Positions 8,767 through 19,287 of a stretch of DNA of 64,000 bases are shown here, piece by piece. The notes beneath the pieces were generated by a model. It saw only the letters and a list, made by a program, of their open reading frames with translations. It ran no database searches and had not been told where the DNA came from. Made by a program: the position numbers and the translations under genes. Source of the DNA: Gracilinema caldarium DSM 7334. Lineage in GTDB: Bacteria > Spirochaetota > Spirochaetia > Treponematales > Breznakiellaceae. The stretch's first letter is position 1, and the number at the start of each line of letters is the position of its first letter. The DNA lies in assembly GCF_000219725.1 (NCBI RefSeq), contig NC_015732.1:620001-684000 (forward strand), written 5' to 3'.

Positions 8767-10133
8767 ATAGCGTCACGAATATTCAAAATCCTTTAAAAGA
8801 TGAACGTAATTTGCTGCGGCGTTTGTATGTTTCGCGGATTGGGCTTGTGCTGGAAAGTATTCTTGTTGGACTTGCATCCGGCTTGGTGGTTGCCCTGTTT
8901 CGACTGGCCCTAGTAAAGGCTGATGGGATACGGTTTACCTGGTATACCTTTCTGAGAAACCAGATACATCAGGGCCGCTGGCAACCCCTGGTTCTCCAAA
9001 TCGGTCTTTATAGCTTGTTGGGGCTCATACTTGGCTGGATGAGTATCTGGAGGCCTATGGCTCGGGGAAGTGGTATTCCTCAGTTAAAGGGGTATTTCGA
9101 AGGTCGTTTTCAGTTCCGCTGGTTTTCTGAGCTTCTTGTTAAAATAGTGAGCGGTATTCTGGGGATTGGTGCTGGCCTTTCTCTGGGGCGAGAGGGTCCC
9201 TCAGTGCAAATTGGTTCCTATGTTGGTATGGGGCTTCTATCGCGGTCATCGCGGCCCGAAGTTGAAAAAAAGTTCCTGATTACCGCCGGAGCCTCTGCAG
9301 GGCTTGCTGCTGCTTTTAACGCACCCCTTGCTGGGGTGCTCTTCGCTCTAGAGGAATTACACCGGGTATTTTCGCCACTACTGCTTACCTGTACCCTTGC
9401 AGCTTCTATGACTGCCGATATAATGGCAGGCCTCTTTTTTGGTATGCACCCGGTTTTTTCGTTTCGTGCCCTCAATCTGCTTCCAATTAAACTGTATCCC
9501 TGGCTTATGCTTCTGGGTATAGTGAGTGCTTTTGGTGCGGATCTCTTTAAACGAGCTCTCTATAGGGTTCAAGACCTATATAAGGCTTCAAAGTTACCCC
9601 GTATAATCTGGCCAATCTTACCGCTTATAGCTTCTATCCCCTTAGGTTTATATTATTTTGATGTTACCGGGGGTGGCCACCCGCTTATTGAATCGTTAAC
9701 TGAATCTCCGCGGGCTATTGTAATACTTGGTACACTCTTTATCATTAAATTGATGTTTACCGCCCTTTCTTATGGTGTCGGTACAGCGGGAGGCATCTTT
9801 CTACCCCTTCTGGTTTGTGGCGCCCTGTTGGGGACCTTGGTGGGTCAGGTGCTTTCAGCTTTTGGTTTTATTGATCAGAGCTATGTTCTTAACTTTTTAA
9901 TTCTCGGTATGGCAGCCTTTTTTACAGCTGTAGTAAAAGCGCCAGTTACAGGGGCTGTGTTAATTCTGGAAATGTGCGGTAATTTTAACCATTTTGGTGG
10001 ACTTATGCTGGTTTGTCTTGTAGCGTATGTAAGTTCTGATATGCTGGTTTCTGAACCTGTTTATGAGGTGCTGCTCAGACGAATAGCTGCAACGACAGAG
10101 CCTGTACCAGAAAAAACTGGTCAGAATTTGTAG
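8763..10133 (+). CDS. ClC-family chloride channel/transporter
   Basis: A 456-residue integral inner-membrane protein with about ten or more hydrophobic helices. The three anion-pore signatures are present: GSGIPQLKG (about residues 103-111), GREGPSVQIG with the gating glutamate (about 143-152), and GIFLPLL (about 340). The GSGIP serine favours chloride over fluoride, whose transporters differ at that site. There are no CBS domains, so it is the short bacterial form. It overlaps the radical SAM stop (ATGA). Acid resistance or charge balance is the usual family role, and nothing here narrows it further. Confidence 0.93.
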   Translation: MNSVTNIQNPLKDERNLLRRLYVSRIGLVLESILVGLASGLVVALFRLALVKADGIRFTWYTFLRNQIHQGRWQPLVLQIGLYSLLGLILGWMSIWRPMARGSGIPQLKGYFEGRFQFRWFSELLVKIVSGILGIGAGLSLGREGPSVQIGSYVGMGLLSRSSRPEVEKKFLITAGASAGLAAAFNAPLAGVLFALEELHRVFSPLLLTCTLAASMTADIMAGLFFGMHPVFSFRALNLLPIKLYPWLMLLGIVSAFGADLFKRALYRVQDLYKASKLPRIIWPILPLIASIPLGLYYFDVTGGGHPLIESLTESPRAIVILGTLFIIKLMFTALSYGVGTAGGIFLPLLVCGALLGTLVGQVLSAFGFIDQSYVLNFLILGMAAFFTAVVKAPVTGAVLILEMCGNFNHFGGLMLVCLVAYVSSDMLVSEPVYEVLLRRIAATTEPVPEKTGQNL

Positions 10134-10211
10134 TAAGGGTTTATACTACTCTATGGATATGCCCTGGTGCAGGATCCTTACAATCATATCACGCTGAAAA
10201 GGGAGGTTGCT

Positions 10212-11525
10212 ATGGCTCAAGCTGGTGAGCAGAAAAAGGGTGCCCTGGATTGGTATTTTAAGACCAATCTGCTGGTCCGCATTCTGATTGGGTTAATACT
10301 TGGAGCAATTGTCGGTATCATCCTGGGATTTTTCCCCGCTTCGGTAAAGCCCTTTGTGGACAATTCTAAATTCTTCGGAGATCTTTTTATCCGGCTTCTT
10401 AAGATGATTGTGGTGCCGGTGATCTTTTTCTCCCTTGTCTCTGGTGCGGCCAGTATTGCCCCGGGACGTCTCGGTCGGGTGGGTGTAAAAATAGTTCTGT
10501 ATTATCTCATAACCTCATTTTTCGCAGTTATTATTGGCCTGCTTTTTGCGAATCTTCTTCAGCCCGGCGCTGGTTTTGGGATTGTCGGAGATGCAGCAGT
10601 CAAAGGAAAGTCTGCTGAGGCTCCAACGCTCGTACAAATTCTTTTAAATATTATTCCCACCAATCCGGTTGAATCCCTTGCTAAAGGTGATGTGCTCCCG
10701 ATTATCTTTTTTGCTGTTGTGTTTGGTATAGCCCTTTCGTATGTCAAGGATTCAACGAATGCAAAGGTAGCCCAGGGTGCAGGTCTTTTATTTGATGTTA
10801 GCAATGCCGCTGCGGAAACCATGTATAAGGTGGTGGGCGGTATTATGCAGTATGCTCCTATCGGTGTCTTTGTGCTTATCGCCTCGGTCTTTGCCCAACA
10901 GGGACCGAAAGCCTTAGGCCCCCTTTTTATGGTAACCTTGACTGCCTATTTGGGGCTTATAATCCATTTCATCATAACCTATGGTGGTTTTCTTTCAGTT
11001 TATAAACTTGGTTTCTTTAAATTTATAAAAGGCGCCAATGAGGCTATGATTACCGCCTTTGTTACCCGTTCATCCAGTGGTACGCTTCCGGTAACCCTTC
11101 GGGTTTCCGAAGAAAATCTCGGTGTTCCTCGAAGCATCAGTTCTTTCACCTTACCCCTTGGTGCAACGATTAATATGGATGGAACCGCAATCTACCTTGG
11201 GGTATGTGCCATGTTTATTGGGTATGCGACGGGTAATCCGCTTACCTTTGCACAGCAGGCAACGGTCGTTATTACTGCAACCCTGGCTTCCATTGGTACC
11301 GCCGGTGTTCCCGGTGCAGGGGCCATTATGCTCCTGATGGTGCTTGAATCTATTGGCCTCAAGGTTTCCGAAGGAAGCGCAGTAGCTGCAGCCTATGCGA
11401 TGATCCTGGGTATCGATGCCCTCCTTGATATGGGCCGAACCTGGCTTAATGTCACCGGTGATATGGTGGGATCTGTAGTAGTCTCAAAATCAGAGAAGGA
11501 ATTGGATGAGTCTCTGTGGAAGTAA
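10212..11525 (+). CDS. Dicarboxylate/amino acid:cation symporter (DAACS, GltP/DctA family)
   Basis: A 437-residue inner-membrane secondary transporter for glutamate, aspartate or C4-dicarboxylates with Na+ or H+. Signatures are the serine-rich hairpin [12 protein letters not shown] (about residues 285-296), NMDGTAIY (TM7) and the HP2 region [12 protein letters not shown]. The ATG at 10212 is chosen because GGGAGG lies just before it; a longer frame from 10167 lacks such a site. It follows the ClC gene by 78 bases on the same strand. A strong hairpin after the stop suggests it ends the transcript. Substrate preference cannot be read from the motifs. Confidence 0.93.
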   Translation: MAQAGEQKKGALDWYFKTNLLVRILIGLILGAIVGIILGFFPASVKPFVDNSKFFGDLFIRLLKMIVVPVIFFSLVSGAASIAPGRLGRVGVKIVLYYLITSFFAVIIGLLFANLLQPGAGFGIVGDAAVKGKSAEAPTLVQILLNIIPTNPVESLAKGDVLPIIFFAVVFGIALSYVKDSTNAKVAQGAGLLFDVSNAAAETMYKVVGGIMQYAPIGVFVLIASVFAQQGPKALGPLFMVTLTAYLGLIIHFIITYGGFLSVYKLGFFKFIKGANEAMITAFVTRSSSGTLPVTLRVSEENLGVPRSISSFTLPLGATINMDGTAIYLGVCAMFIGYATGNPLTFAQQATVVITATLASIGTAGVPGAGAIMLLMVLESIGLKVSEGSAVAAAYAMILGIDALLDMGRTWLNVTGDMVGSVVVSKSEKELDESLWK

Positions 11526-11554
11526 TGCAAGAATAGACTGAGGTAACTTGTATG

Positions 11555-11587
11555 CGACAGGATTGTTGATCTTCGACAATTCTGTCG
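11555..11587 (+). terminator. Transcription terminator-like hairpin after the symporter gene
   Basis: Arms CGACAGGATTGT and ACAATTCTGTCG form a 12-bp stem with one G-U pair and a 9-base loop. There is no clear U-run, so it may be a weak terminator or an mRNA 3' stabiliser. The rest of 11588-11851 is AT-rich and non-coding, apart from the promoter below. Confidence 0.55.
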
Positions 11588-11765
11588 ATTTGCGCCTAAA
11601 TGGTAGCATATAACCCCTAATTACTCTATTTATTAAGCCTTTTAATTCATCAATTGTTCTAAACCTTGTTTTTCGTGGCTTTGTAAATCTATACATAATA
11701 ATTTTTTAATTTTAACTTTTCCTTTAGATAATTATAGGATATTTTTATGATCAAACTTGTCGTTT

Positions 11766-11781
11766 TGGCGCGATAATTGCT
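11766..11781 (+). promoter_or_regulatory. Probable sigma-54 promoter of the giant secreted protein gene
   Basis: TGGCGCGATAATTGCT matches TGGCAC-N5-TTGCW with one mismatch (A to G) and exact spacing. The predicted start is near 11793, about 60 bases before the ATG. It is the second such site in 5 kb. Confidence 0.55.
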
Positions 11782-11851
11782 ATGGTAATAAAACTCATAA
11801 ATATAGAATTTTATTGATATAACAGTTACAGTATTATATACAGGATAGGAG

Positions 11852-14800
11852 ATGATGAAACACAATCGGTTGATTCGGTTTGCTAAGGTTGAATTTTTAC
11901 TTACATGTTTAATTGTAGCTCCCTTCCTTTATGCGGGAGGTAAAGGAGAAAGCGCCCGGGATAATGCTGACGGGACCCTTAACTGGTCCAAAACCTTTAA
12001 TATTACCGATAAAAAGCCTGGAATCTATAATCTCTATGCAGAAGGTCAGGATGTGGCAGGGAATAAGACCATAGCCGGACCGATCAACTTGTATGTGGAT
12101 CCTAAGTCTGATCTACCGATAGCCCGTATCGCCAATCCTTTACAGGGAATGCGGGTCTCTGGTGATTTGAATATTGTAGGTACCTGTACTGATGACGATG
12201 CGGTAGAGCGGGTAGAACTTCAGATTGATGGAGGCGACTGGATTGTGGCCAAAGGAAAGGCCTTTTGGTCCTATTATATAAAAACTGGTGATATTCCCGA
12301 TGGCCGCCGCAAAATCAGTGTTCGTGGGATAGATATCAACGGGCTTGTAGGCCCCGTCCAGACCATTCAGTTTGATATGGACCGCGCCCGTCCCGGAGCG
12401 ACAATACTTCAACCTCAGGCAGGCTCACTCGTTTCAGGTACCATCACTATGAAAGGGACTGTTCAGGATGCTAATGGTGTGGCAAAGGTAGAATATTCCC
12501 TGGATAATGGAGAAAATTGGATTCCGATAAAAGGTTCCTATGATGTGAAAAAGGGAATATTTCCCTTTTCTGTTGCTATCGATACTAAAAAATTGAGTCC
12601 CGGTCCGACGGTAGTGCTCATTCGGGGTACCGATAGGGTGGGATCAGTGGGGATCACACCGACCCTTTTTGTTATCGATAATACCCGTCCAGAAATAACG
12701 ATTCTATCACCTCTTCCTGGAGAGAAGATTGATCGTAGCTTCGTTGTCATGGGTCGAGTGAGGGATGATGTAGCTCTGAGTAGTTTTTCCTGGAAGATGG
12801 GATCCCAGGGTGGGGAAATTCCCTTCACACCAGGAGATCCCTATTGGGCGCTTCCTATTACTATAACTGATACAAAACTTTCATCTGTAGAAATTCTCTT
12901 TACTGCCCGAGATCTTATTGGAAATATAACTGAATATAAATTTAAGTTCCCCCTAGATCAAACAAAGGATTTTCCACGGACCACCCTACTTAATCCGATA
13001 AGCTCTGGGTCGGGGAAGGCTGCGATGAGTGCAGGAACCTTATTGGTAGCTGGTTATGCCCGGGATGATGATGGAGTTTCGGCCATAGAATATTGGCTGG
13101 ATAAGGAACCAGAAAAAAAAATTGAAACAAGTGGTGCCTTTTCGGTTCAGATTGATGGAATTGTCCCTGGAAAACACACAATCAGTGTGCGGGCTATAGA
13201 TCGAAATGGACTTGCAGGTCCCATAGCATCAACTCTGTTTGAGGATATAGGGCCTGATCCCCAGCTTTCTCTGGAAGATATCATTTATAACAGTGGTGCC
13301 AAGGATGAACGAAAAGAGGCCTTTGATCCCGGTATGGAAGTCGCCCCTGATGCAAAAGCGAGCCTCCGTCTTACTGCAAAGACCCTGGGAAAACTTGAAA
13401 AACTTGTGTATTCCTTTGCTGATGGTCCTGAACAGTCCATCACTGCTAAGGGTGGAGGAACCCAAACCTTTCTGATTCCTCTTCCTTCTGCAGGGCCCTT
13501 TGGGTTCATCCCCTTTACCGCATCGGTAACCGATAGTGCCGGACGGACCGTATCCCTCACAAGTCATGTATATATCACTAATTATGGTGTTGTGAGAGGA
13601 AGCCCTGCCTTCTATTTTACTGATGAACGACTCTCCAGCGATGGGGTGGTATATTTCAAAAAAAATGCCGGTGAAGCTGAACCGGTCCTGTTCACAGGCC
13701 GCTTCGTCGGTGCTGAAATAGCTCAAGTGAGCCTTGAACCGGATTCGAAGATACTGCAGGTTACTGCAGAGTCAAATAGAATTTTGGTAAAGCCCCTTTC
13801 TGCTGGTGTCACCGGTCCCCACCGGATTGTCGTGAAAAGCACCATGGGGCATATCTATAAATCAGATCAGTTTACCTTTAATAATGACGATACGGGTCCA
13901 CAGATCCAACTGAAAAAGCTCGATACACCCTTTATTACAACTCCGACGTATACACTTTCAGCTGTTCTGACGGACATTTCAGGTATACATTCTGCCTCCT
14001 ATCGTATTCTGAATGCAGAAGGGAAAGAGGTTACCAATGGGACCATCCCATTACATGGAAAAGCAGGAGATACTAAGGCTTCTGTAAATCATGAAATTGC
14101 GATTGGGACCCTTCCGAATGGAGCCTATACTATTGAACTTACAACCCAGGATACAGCGGGGAATAGTAGTTTGGAATCGGTTTTAGTATATAAGGATACC
14201 GCAGGTCCAGAAATCTCACTCGTAAGCCCCTCATCAGAATTGACTATTCCCTTTGCAACAGGTTTTGTTCAGGATCCGGCGGGTATCCAGTCTCTCTCCT
14301 ACGCAGCGGATGGCAAAAGCTTTACTGCTCTTGATGCAAATAAGCCCTTCACTATTCCCTTGATAGATCCGGTTTCAGGACAAATGCTTAGTGGTTCTGG
14401 AGGTGTTCTTAAAGCAGTAGACCGGGCAGGAAATGTAACGACTCTGAATATTCCAGCATTTTATAGCTCTTCTCGTGATGTAGAAACCGCTCTTCCGACC
14501 GAAACTTCCACAGGCGGTACGAAGGCCGCTTCCATTCCAGCGCCAAAAATTGAGCTCTTCGGAGTACTTCCTGGTTTTGGAGCTCCCTTTATTGGTGGTA
14601 CCCCCGGGGCTTCCGGTGCAGTGACTCCCTCAGGAACCACGATGATCGGTCCCCGTCCGATACTCATTTTTAAGATGAGTTCCGCCGCTCCGCCTGTTTC
14701 ATTAGCCTACTCACTCGGAACCATAAAGGGTACCATAGATCCTGGAAGCCTTATCCCCATTGGCTCCGGCAGTGTTGAAGGTCAGACAATTTATGCTGGT

Positions 14801-17800
14801 GTACTCTTTGTGGATTTAGGAAGCCCTAAGTCCGGACAAGTTATCGCAGGTATTACCGTAAAAGATAAAAACGGTAAAACAGGTTCAGCAACATTGAACC
14901 TGCAGGTACAAGTTGATGCAGATAAACCAAACCTTTCTTTTGTGTCTTTGGAAGATAATACCCAACAAAGGGCTCTGGTACGTTTTATGGTTTCCGCTAC
15001 CAGTTCTCTCGGCTTACAGGGCTATCGGTATCAATTGGATAAGGAGGCTCCTCAGTTAATTGAAAATCCTGGATCTGCTTTAATAGAACTCACAACCCTT
15101 TCGGCAGGTTCTCATACGATTACTTTAACTGCAGTGGATCTCTTGGGTAGAGAATCGGCGCCTATAAAACGGAATATTCGAGTAATTGGCCCCGTTCCCC
15201 AATTAGGAGAAATTGCGGTAAGTCAAAAAAATGGACGTACTATTGTAGAGCGTTCTGGTACATTCAGCTACGAATCTGGAGCTTTCTTAGAAGGTACGGT
15301 TAGTGCAGCTAATGGATTGACCGGAGTAGAACTCCATTTTGGAAACCGTACTCCCATTAAGGCTGTTTTAAAAAAAGGAACAGGATCTGACACACTATGG
15401 CAGGCTCCTTTACCTGTGGATCTCCCCTTCACCCGGATACCGATTGAGATTATCCTGACCGATGGAGCAGGCCTTTCGGTTACCAAAACATTCGATCTCT
15501 ATAGGATTATTTCTTTAAAAGATCCTTTGAAGTTTGATAAACCTGGACTCTATACGAATGATATTCGATACAATGCAAATGAGAACTCATTCCGTTTTGT
15601 CTCTGATGAAGTACTCCAGTTTCGGTTTATAGGAGAACCCCTTGAATCAGTCCGTTTTAATACAAACACACCCGAGCTTGTAATAGATTATCAGGACCGG
15701 ATGATTACCGTTCATCCTGTTAAAGATGGGAAAACTCAACCTGTATGGATCATCGCTAAAACCATAGAAGGAGATGAATTCCGATGGGGGCCCTGTACCT
15801 TTATTGTGAGCTTAACCGACCCTGCTGTAACTATTGTTGAACCTCGCCAGGATGGCTGGTATAAAGGTTTAATTCCCTTTGTAGCTACCCTAGATCCATC
15901 CCAGACAGGCTTACAAAAAATTGAAAGGGTTGAATATGTAGTTGATAGCTTTAATAATGAGGATGCCCAGTGGACCCCACTTGCACTAACACCTGACCCA
16001 AAGGATCCTCTTAAACTGCAAGGAGAATTCCTGCTGAATGGGGCTGATGGTGCCCATAATGTTCTATTCAAAGCGGTGAATGGGCTTGGCCGAAGCAAAG
16101 AATTCCATATTATAGTTAATCGGGATACCCAGAATCCTGCAGGTCGCATTATGCTGCCACCAAACCAGGACTCTGTAAATGGTCGTATTACCATAGCTGC
16201 CTCTTTTGATGATCCCTCTGGACAGTTGGCCGCGATTTTATGGAGTGAAGATGGAGGTAAGACCTGGGAACCAAGCAATACTTTGAACTTTACAGTCCGT
16301 CGCTTCGATCTGAGTGCCCAAAGTTCCGCCGCGGATCAGATACGCTTTAAGGCGGTCGATGCCTCAGGTAATGAAACTGAACTCACCGGCTCCTTTAACC
16401 TGGATGTCGCGGCCGATAAACCCCGGGTTCAAATCATGCAGCCTGAAGAATTAGAGGTACTTCGGGAAGACTTTGTGATTGCTGGAGCTGCCTTCGACGA
16501 TGATGGATTAAAATCGATCCATTATCGTTTTGATGATGGGCCTATCCAGGAACTGGCCCTGGAAGGCAACAGCTTTAATGTACCCATCCGGCTTGTGGAT
16601 ACTACCGACAATGAACACCATATCACTGTTTTTGCAGAGGATATTTATGGTGTTCATGGTGACCCGGTAGTCCGTACCTACAGAATCTCAAAAGAAGAAC
16701 CCAAGGCTGAAATCAGAACTCCTACCCTCGATACTACGGTCCGTGGTGTAATCGATATATCCGGCGTAGCATCCGATGCGAATGGTATTAAAGAGGTATA
16801 CCTTTCCTTTGACAACGCGGTTACCTTTAATAAATGTGTGGGTACTGAAAACTGGACCTATCGGCTTGATACACGAAATCTGAAGAGTGGACTCCACTCA
16901 ATTTATGTAAAACCAATAGATGGGTATGAAACTACAGGCTTCTATGCAGGCCTCATTTCTATCGATAATACAGCACCCCAGGTCATGTTGGATGTTCCCT
17001 TCGATATGTCTGTGAGCCGGGGAAATCTTGTTTTAAGCGGTCGGATTTCCGATGATACCCAGCTTGCAAGCTGTGATGCGGTTGTTTTCAGCAAACTTCA
17101 ACCTGACAAGGGGACAAGAACGTTCTCGTTACCATTGGAACCGGTGATTCAGCAGACCCTGGATTTGACAGGTCTTCCGAAGGGGGAATACGGTATTCGG
17201 ATTGTTGTCCGGGATAAGGCTGGCAACGAAACGGTTTCCAGTCGGGACTTTGTGTTGGATCCTGATTTTACCGACGAGATGATTGCTATTGCTACTCCTG
17301 TACGGGGTGAATACTTGACTGGTATGTTCCGTATTCAGGGCTTCCTGCGTTCGAGCCGCTTACCCAGTGCAGTAAGTCTCCTCATTGATAATGAGGATGT
17401 TGCTTCTATTACTCCAAAATCAAATGGCTGGTTTTCCCTGGATATCAGCGATGAAAAGCTGAAAACAGGTACCCATACCCTTATTGTTCGTTATACCAAC
17501 AATGAAAATAAGGTTGTTAGCAGTGAGCCTGTAACGATTGATTATAAACCCTCTGGCCCCTGGATTATGGTTAATGCCTTTACTTCAGGTGATTACATCC
17601 CTGGCCGGCCCTGGCTCAAGGGGAACGCCGGCTGGTATCTTGCGTCGGCGGATGCGGAAGCAGAGGCTGATGCCGATGCAGCCCTGGCGGCATCAGCCCC
17701 AAAAAATAAAAAAGTCGATCCTAAATCTCTTGCTCGAGCCCGTCAGCAGGGACGGCAGGTGGCTCTCATAGAGGTAAGTCTCGATAACGGCAGGACATTC

Positions 17801-18571
17801 TTCCCTGCAGCAGGAACAAAAGATTGGAAATTCCGCCTGGAAACCCAGGATTATCCCGAAGGATTATTGCCGCTTCTTGTCCGGGCTACCTTTAAGAATG
17901 GTGATAGGACTCTCTCTAAGGTGATATTAAACCTGGATAAGACACCGCCCAGCATATCCATGTTAAAACCAGAAGAAGGTGGTCGGTTTAACCAGAATCT
18001 TAAAGTGTATGGAATTGCAAAGGATGATGTGAACCTTGCTTCGGTCAGGGTCGTCCTGCGACAGGGTGATAAGGCGGGTTATCAGGTACCAGCCTTTATA
18101 CAAGGTTTATATGTAGATTCTGGGGGTTTAGGAGAAACACTTTATAATGCAGGACTTGGTCTCACCTTCTTCGATGATAATGTAAAATTACAGGCTTCTT
18201 ATGGTTTTACTCCACAACATTATAATAATGAGGAACAACGTTTTTATGGGACGGTATTCAGCGGAAAACTTTTAGCCAATGTTGCAGCCTTACCTTTTGG
18301 TTATTTTTTTGGTCCTGACTGGAATTTCCTTTCTGCCAATCTTGCGGTAGGTGCAAAATTTAGCTACTTCACCGAGACTGCCAGTGGCCAGCCCCTTATT
18401 TTAAGTGCTGTAGTTGGCCAGGTAGAATTCCCCCGGTTCAAATTCGAGCGGCTTCAGTATTTCAGTACCCTTTCACTATATTCTGAATTACAGGCATGGT
18501 TCATATCAGCAGAGGTTTCTGGGGGAATTGCCTATCGGCTATCCTTTGGTGTACGAAGCAGCATTTTCTAG
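11852..18571 (+). CDS. Giant secreted Ig-like repeat protein with C-terminal outer-membrane barrel-like domain
   Basis: A 2239-residue exported protein. Residues 1-28 form a signal peptide (basic start, hydrophobic core ending PFLYA) with no lipobox cysteine. At least 16 repeats follow at a spacing of roughly 80-130 residues. Each opens with a D..P.I.I..P pattern and continues with a G...I.G...D..G.. segment and a VEYSLD/ISVRAID-like strand, typical of bacterial Ig/cadherin-like beta sandwiches. An Ala/Asp/Glu- then Lys/Arg-rich insert lies near residue 1940. The last ~180 residues alternate polar and aromatic strands and end in LSFGVRSSIF. A C-terminal Phe is the usual signal for BAM insertion, so the protein may be anchored in the outer membrane with a long stalk. 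AGGAG abuts the first ATG, so the second ATG (11855) may be used. Adhesion or envelope structure is a reasonable guess, but no function is known. Confidence 0.82.
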   Translation: MMKHNRLIRFAKVEFLLTCLIVAPFLYAGGKGESARDNADGTLNWSKTFNITDKKPGIYNLYAEGQDVAGNKTIAGPINLYVDPKSDLPIARIANPLQGMRVSGDLNIVGTCTDDDAVERVELQIDGGDWIVAKGKAFWSYYIKTGDIPDGRRKISVRGIDINGLVGPVQTIQFDMDRARPGATILQPQAGSLVSGTITMKGTVQDANGVAKVEYSLDNGENWIPIKGSYDVKKGIFPFSVAIDTKKLSPGPTVVLIRGTDRVGSVGITPTLFVIDNTRPEITILSPLPGEKIDRSFVVMGRVRDDVALSSFSWKMGSQGGEIPFTPGDPYWALPITITDTKLSSVEILFTARDLIGNITEYKFKFPLDQTKDFPRTTLLNPISSGSGKAAMSAGTLLVAGYARDDDGVSAIEYWLDKEPEKKIETSGAFSVQIDGIVPGKHTISVRAIDRNGLAGPIASTLFEDIGPDPQLSLEDIIYNSGAKDERKEAFDPGMEVAPDAKASLRLTAKTLGKLEKLVYSFADGPEQSITAKGGGTQTFLIPLPSAGPFGFIPFTASVTDSAGRTVSLTSHVYITNYGVVRGSPAFYFTDERLSSDGVVYFKKNAGEAEPVLFTGRFVGAEIAQVSLEPDSKILQVTAESNRILVKPLSAGVTGPHRIVVKSTMGHIYKSDQFTFNNDDTGPQIQLKKLDTPFITTPTYTLSAVLTDISGIHSASYRILNAEGKEVTNGTIPLHGKAGDTKASVNHEIAIGTLPNGAYTIELTTQDTAGNSSLESVLVYKDTAGPEISLVSPSSELTIPFATGFVQDPAGIQSLSYAADGKSFTALDANKPFTIPLIDPVSGQMLSGSGGVLKAVDRAGNVTTLNIPAFYSSSRDVETALPTETSTGGTKAASIPAPKIELFGVLPGFGAPFIGGTPGASGAVTPSGTTMIGPRPILIFKMSSAAPPVSLAYSLGTIKGTIDPGSLIPIGSGSVEGQTIYAGVLFVDLGSPKSGQVIAGITVKDKNGKTGSATLNLQVQVDADKPNLSFVSLEDNTQQRALVRFMVSATSSLGLQGYRYQLDKEAPQLIENPGSALIELTTLSAGSHTITLTAVDLLGRESAPIKRNIRVIGPVPQLGEIAVSQKNGRTIVERSGTFSYESGAFLEGTVSAANGLTGVELHFGNRTPIKAVLKKGTGSDTLWQAPLPVDLPFTRIPIEIILTDGAGLSVTKTFDLYRIISLKDPLKFDKPGLYTNDIRYNANENSFRFVSDEVLQFRFIGEPLESVRFNTNTPELVIDYQDRMITVHPVKDGKTQPVWIIAKTIEGDEFRWGPCTFIVSLTDPAVTIVEPRQDGWYKGLIPFVATLDPSQTGLQKIERVEYVVDSFNNEDAQWTPLALTPDPKDPLKLQGEFLLNGADGAHNVLFKAVNGLGRSKEFHIIVNRDTQNPAGRIMLPPNQDSVNGRITIAASFDDPSGQLAAILWSEDGGKTWEPSNTLNFTVRRFDLSAQSSAADQIRFKAVDASGNETELTGSFNLDVAADKPRVQIMQPEELEVLREDFVIAGAAFDDDGLKSIHYRFDDGPIQELALEGNSFNVPIRLVDTTDNEHHITVFAEDIYGVHGDPVVRTYRISKEEPKAEIRTPTLDTTVRGVIDISGVASDANGIKEVYLSFDNAVTFNKCVGTENWTYRLDTRNLKSGLHSIYVKPIDGYETTGFYAGLISIDNTAPQVMLDVPFDMSVSRGNLVLSGRISDDTQLASCDAVVFSKLQPDKGTRTFSLPLEPVIQQTLDLTGLPKGEYGIRIVVRDKAGNETVSSRDFVLDPDFTDEMIAIATPVRGEYLTGMFRIQGFLRSSRLPSAVSLLIDNEDVASITPKSNGWFSLDISDEKLKTGTHTLIVRYTNNENKVVSSEPVTIDYKPSGPWIMVNAFTSGDYIPGRPWLKGNAGWYLASADAEAEADADAALAASAPKNKKVDPKSLARARQQGRQVALIEVSLDNGRTFFPAAGTKDWKFRLETQDYPEGLLPLLVRATFKNGDRTLSKVILNLDKTPPSISMLKPEEGGRFNQNLKVYGIAKDDVNLASVRVVLRQGDKAGYQVPAFIQGLYVDSGGLGETLYNAGLGLTFFDDNVKLQASYGFTPQHYNNEEQRFYGTVFSGKLLANVAALPFGYFFGPDWNFLSANLAVGAKFSYFTETASGQPLILSAVVGQVEFPRFKFERLQYFSTLSLYSELQAWFISAEVSGGIAYRLSFGVRSSIF

Positions 18572-18618
18572 CTGAATGTTATACATCGTAAACATTGCAT
18601 CAATTGTATCCATTAATA

Positions 18619-18648
18619 CCCTGTTGGTTTTCTGGCAGGGCATTTTTT
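18619..18648 (+). terminator. Rho-independent terminator after the giant protein gene
   Basis: CCCTG and CAGGG form a short stem, followed by C-A and six T residues (18643-18648). It lies between convergent genes, and its T-run overlaps the stop region of the tetR gene. Confidence 0.6.
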
Positions 18649-19240
18649 ATAAAGCCAATTGTTGGACTGCGAGCACAATTGCGTCCCGCAGTTCGTCTAC
18701 CGAATTCCGTCTGAGAACTACCAGGCGGAAGATAGCGGCTTCTATAAGACCATACAAAAGATCGTCCAGTTCACGAACATTTACCTGTTTCAATTCTCCC
18801 TTACGGATTCCGTCTATGGCAATGGATGCGAGAATATGTCTGAGACGGATGGTACGTTTACGAACCCGGTAATCCGTATCGGTTCCGCTTTTGGAAAGAT
18901 GGAGAAGGTAATTTAATACCACCGAAAGGAGCCGTTTGTTCTCCTGGAGCCGATCGAGAATTGTGGTCAGAACAAGCATGAGTTTGTCAGGGGTTTTCAG
19001 GGTCTGATCTGCCTTAACCCGCTGTAGATCCGCTTCTACCCCCATGAGCATTTGCTTGATGCTCCAGTTAAAGATTTCTCGCTTATTCTTAAAGTATATA
19101 TAGAGGGTTGTACGGGTTATACCACAACGGTCAGCAATTTTCTGAAAGGTTGCATCCTCAAAACCCTCGTCGACAAATACATCCAGGGCTCGCTCAAGAA
19201 TTTCCTTGCGGCGCTTGTCATGTTCTACGATGATCGACAT
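18647..19240 (-). CDS. TetR/AcrR-family transcriptional regulator
   Basis: A 197-residue DNA-binding repressor. The N-terminal helix-turn-helix spans about residues 10-56 with ILERALDVFVDEGFEDATFQKIADRCGITRTTLYIYFKNKREIF, a very clear TetR signature. The C-terminal ligand domain is all-helical and unspecific. The ATG at 19238-19240 is chosen because GGGAG lies eight bases upstream; two codons earlier there is only a TTG. It follows the rRNA methyltransferase gene by 47 bases on the same strand. The ligand and targets are not indicated. Confidence 0.9.
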   Translation of the reverse strand: MSIIVEHDKRRKEILERALDVFVDEGFEDATFQKIADRCGITRTTLYIYFKNKREIFNWSIKQMLMGVEADLQRVKADQTLKTPDKLMLVLTTILDRLQENKRLLSVVLNYLLHLSKSGTDTDYRVRKRTIRLRHILASIAIDGIRKGELKQVNVRELDDLLYGLIEAAIFRLVVLRRNSVDELRDAIVLAVQQLAL

Positions 19241-19287
19241 ATGCAATGCTCCCTATATGGTATGATAAAAATATCAAAATGTTTGAC

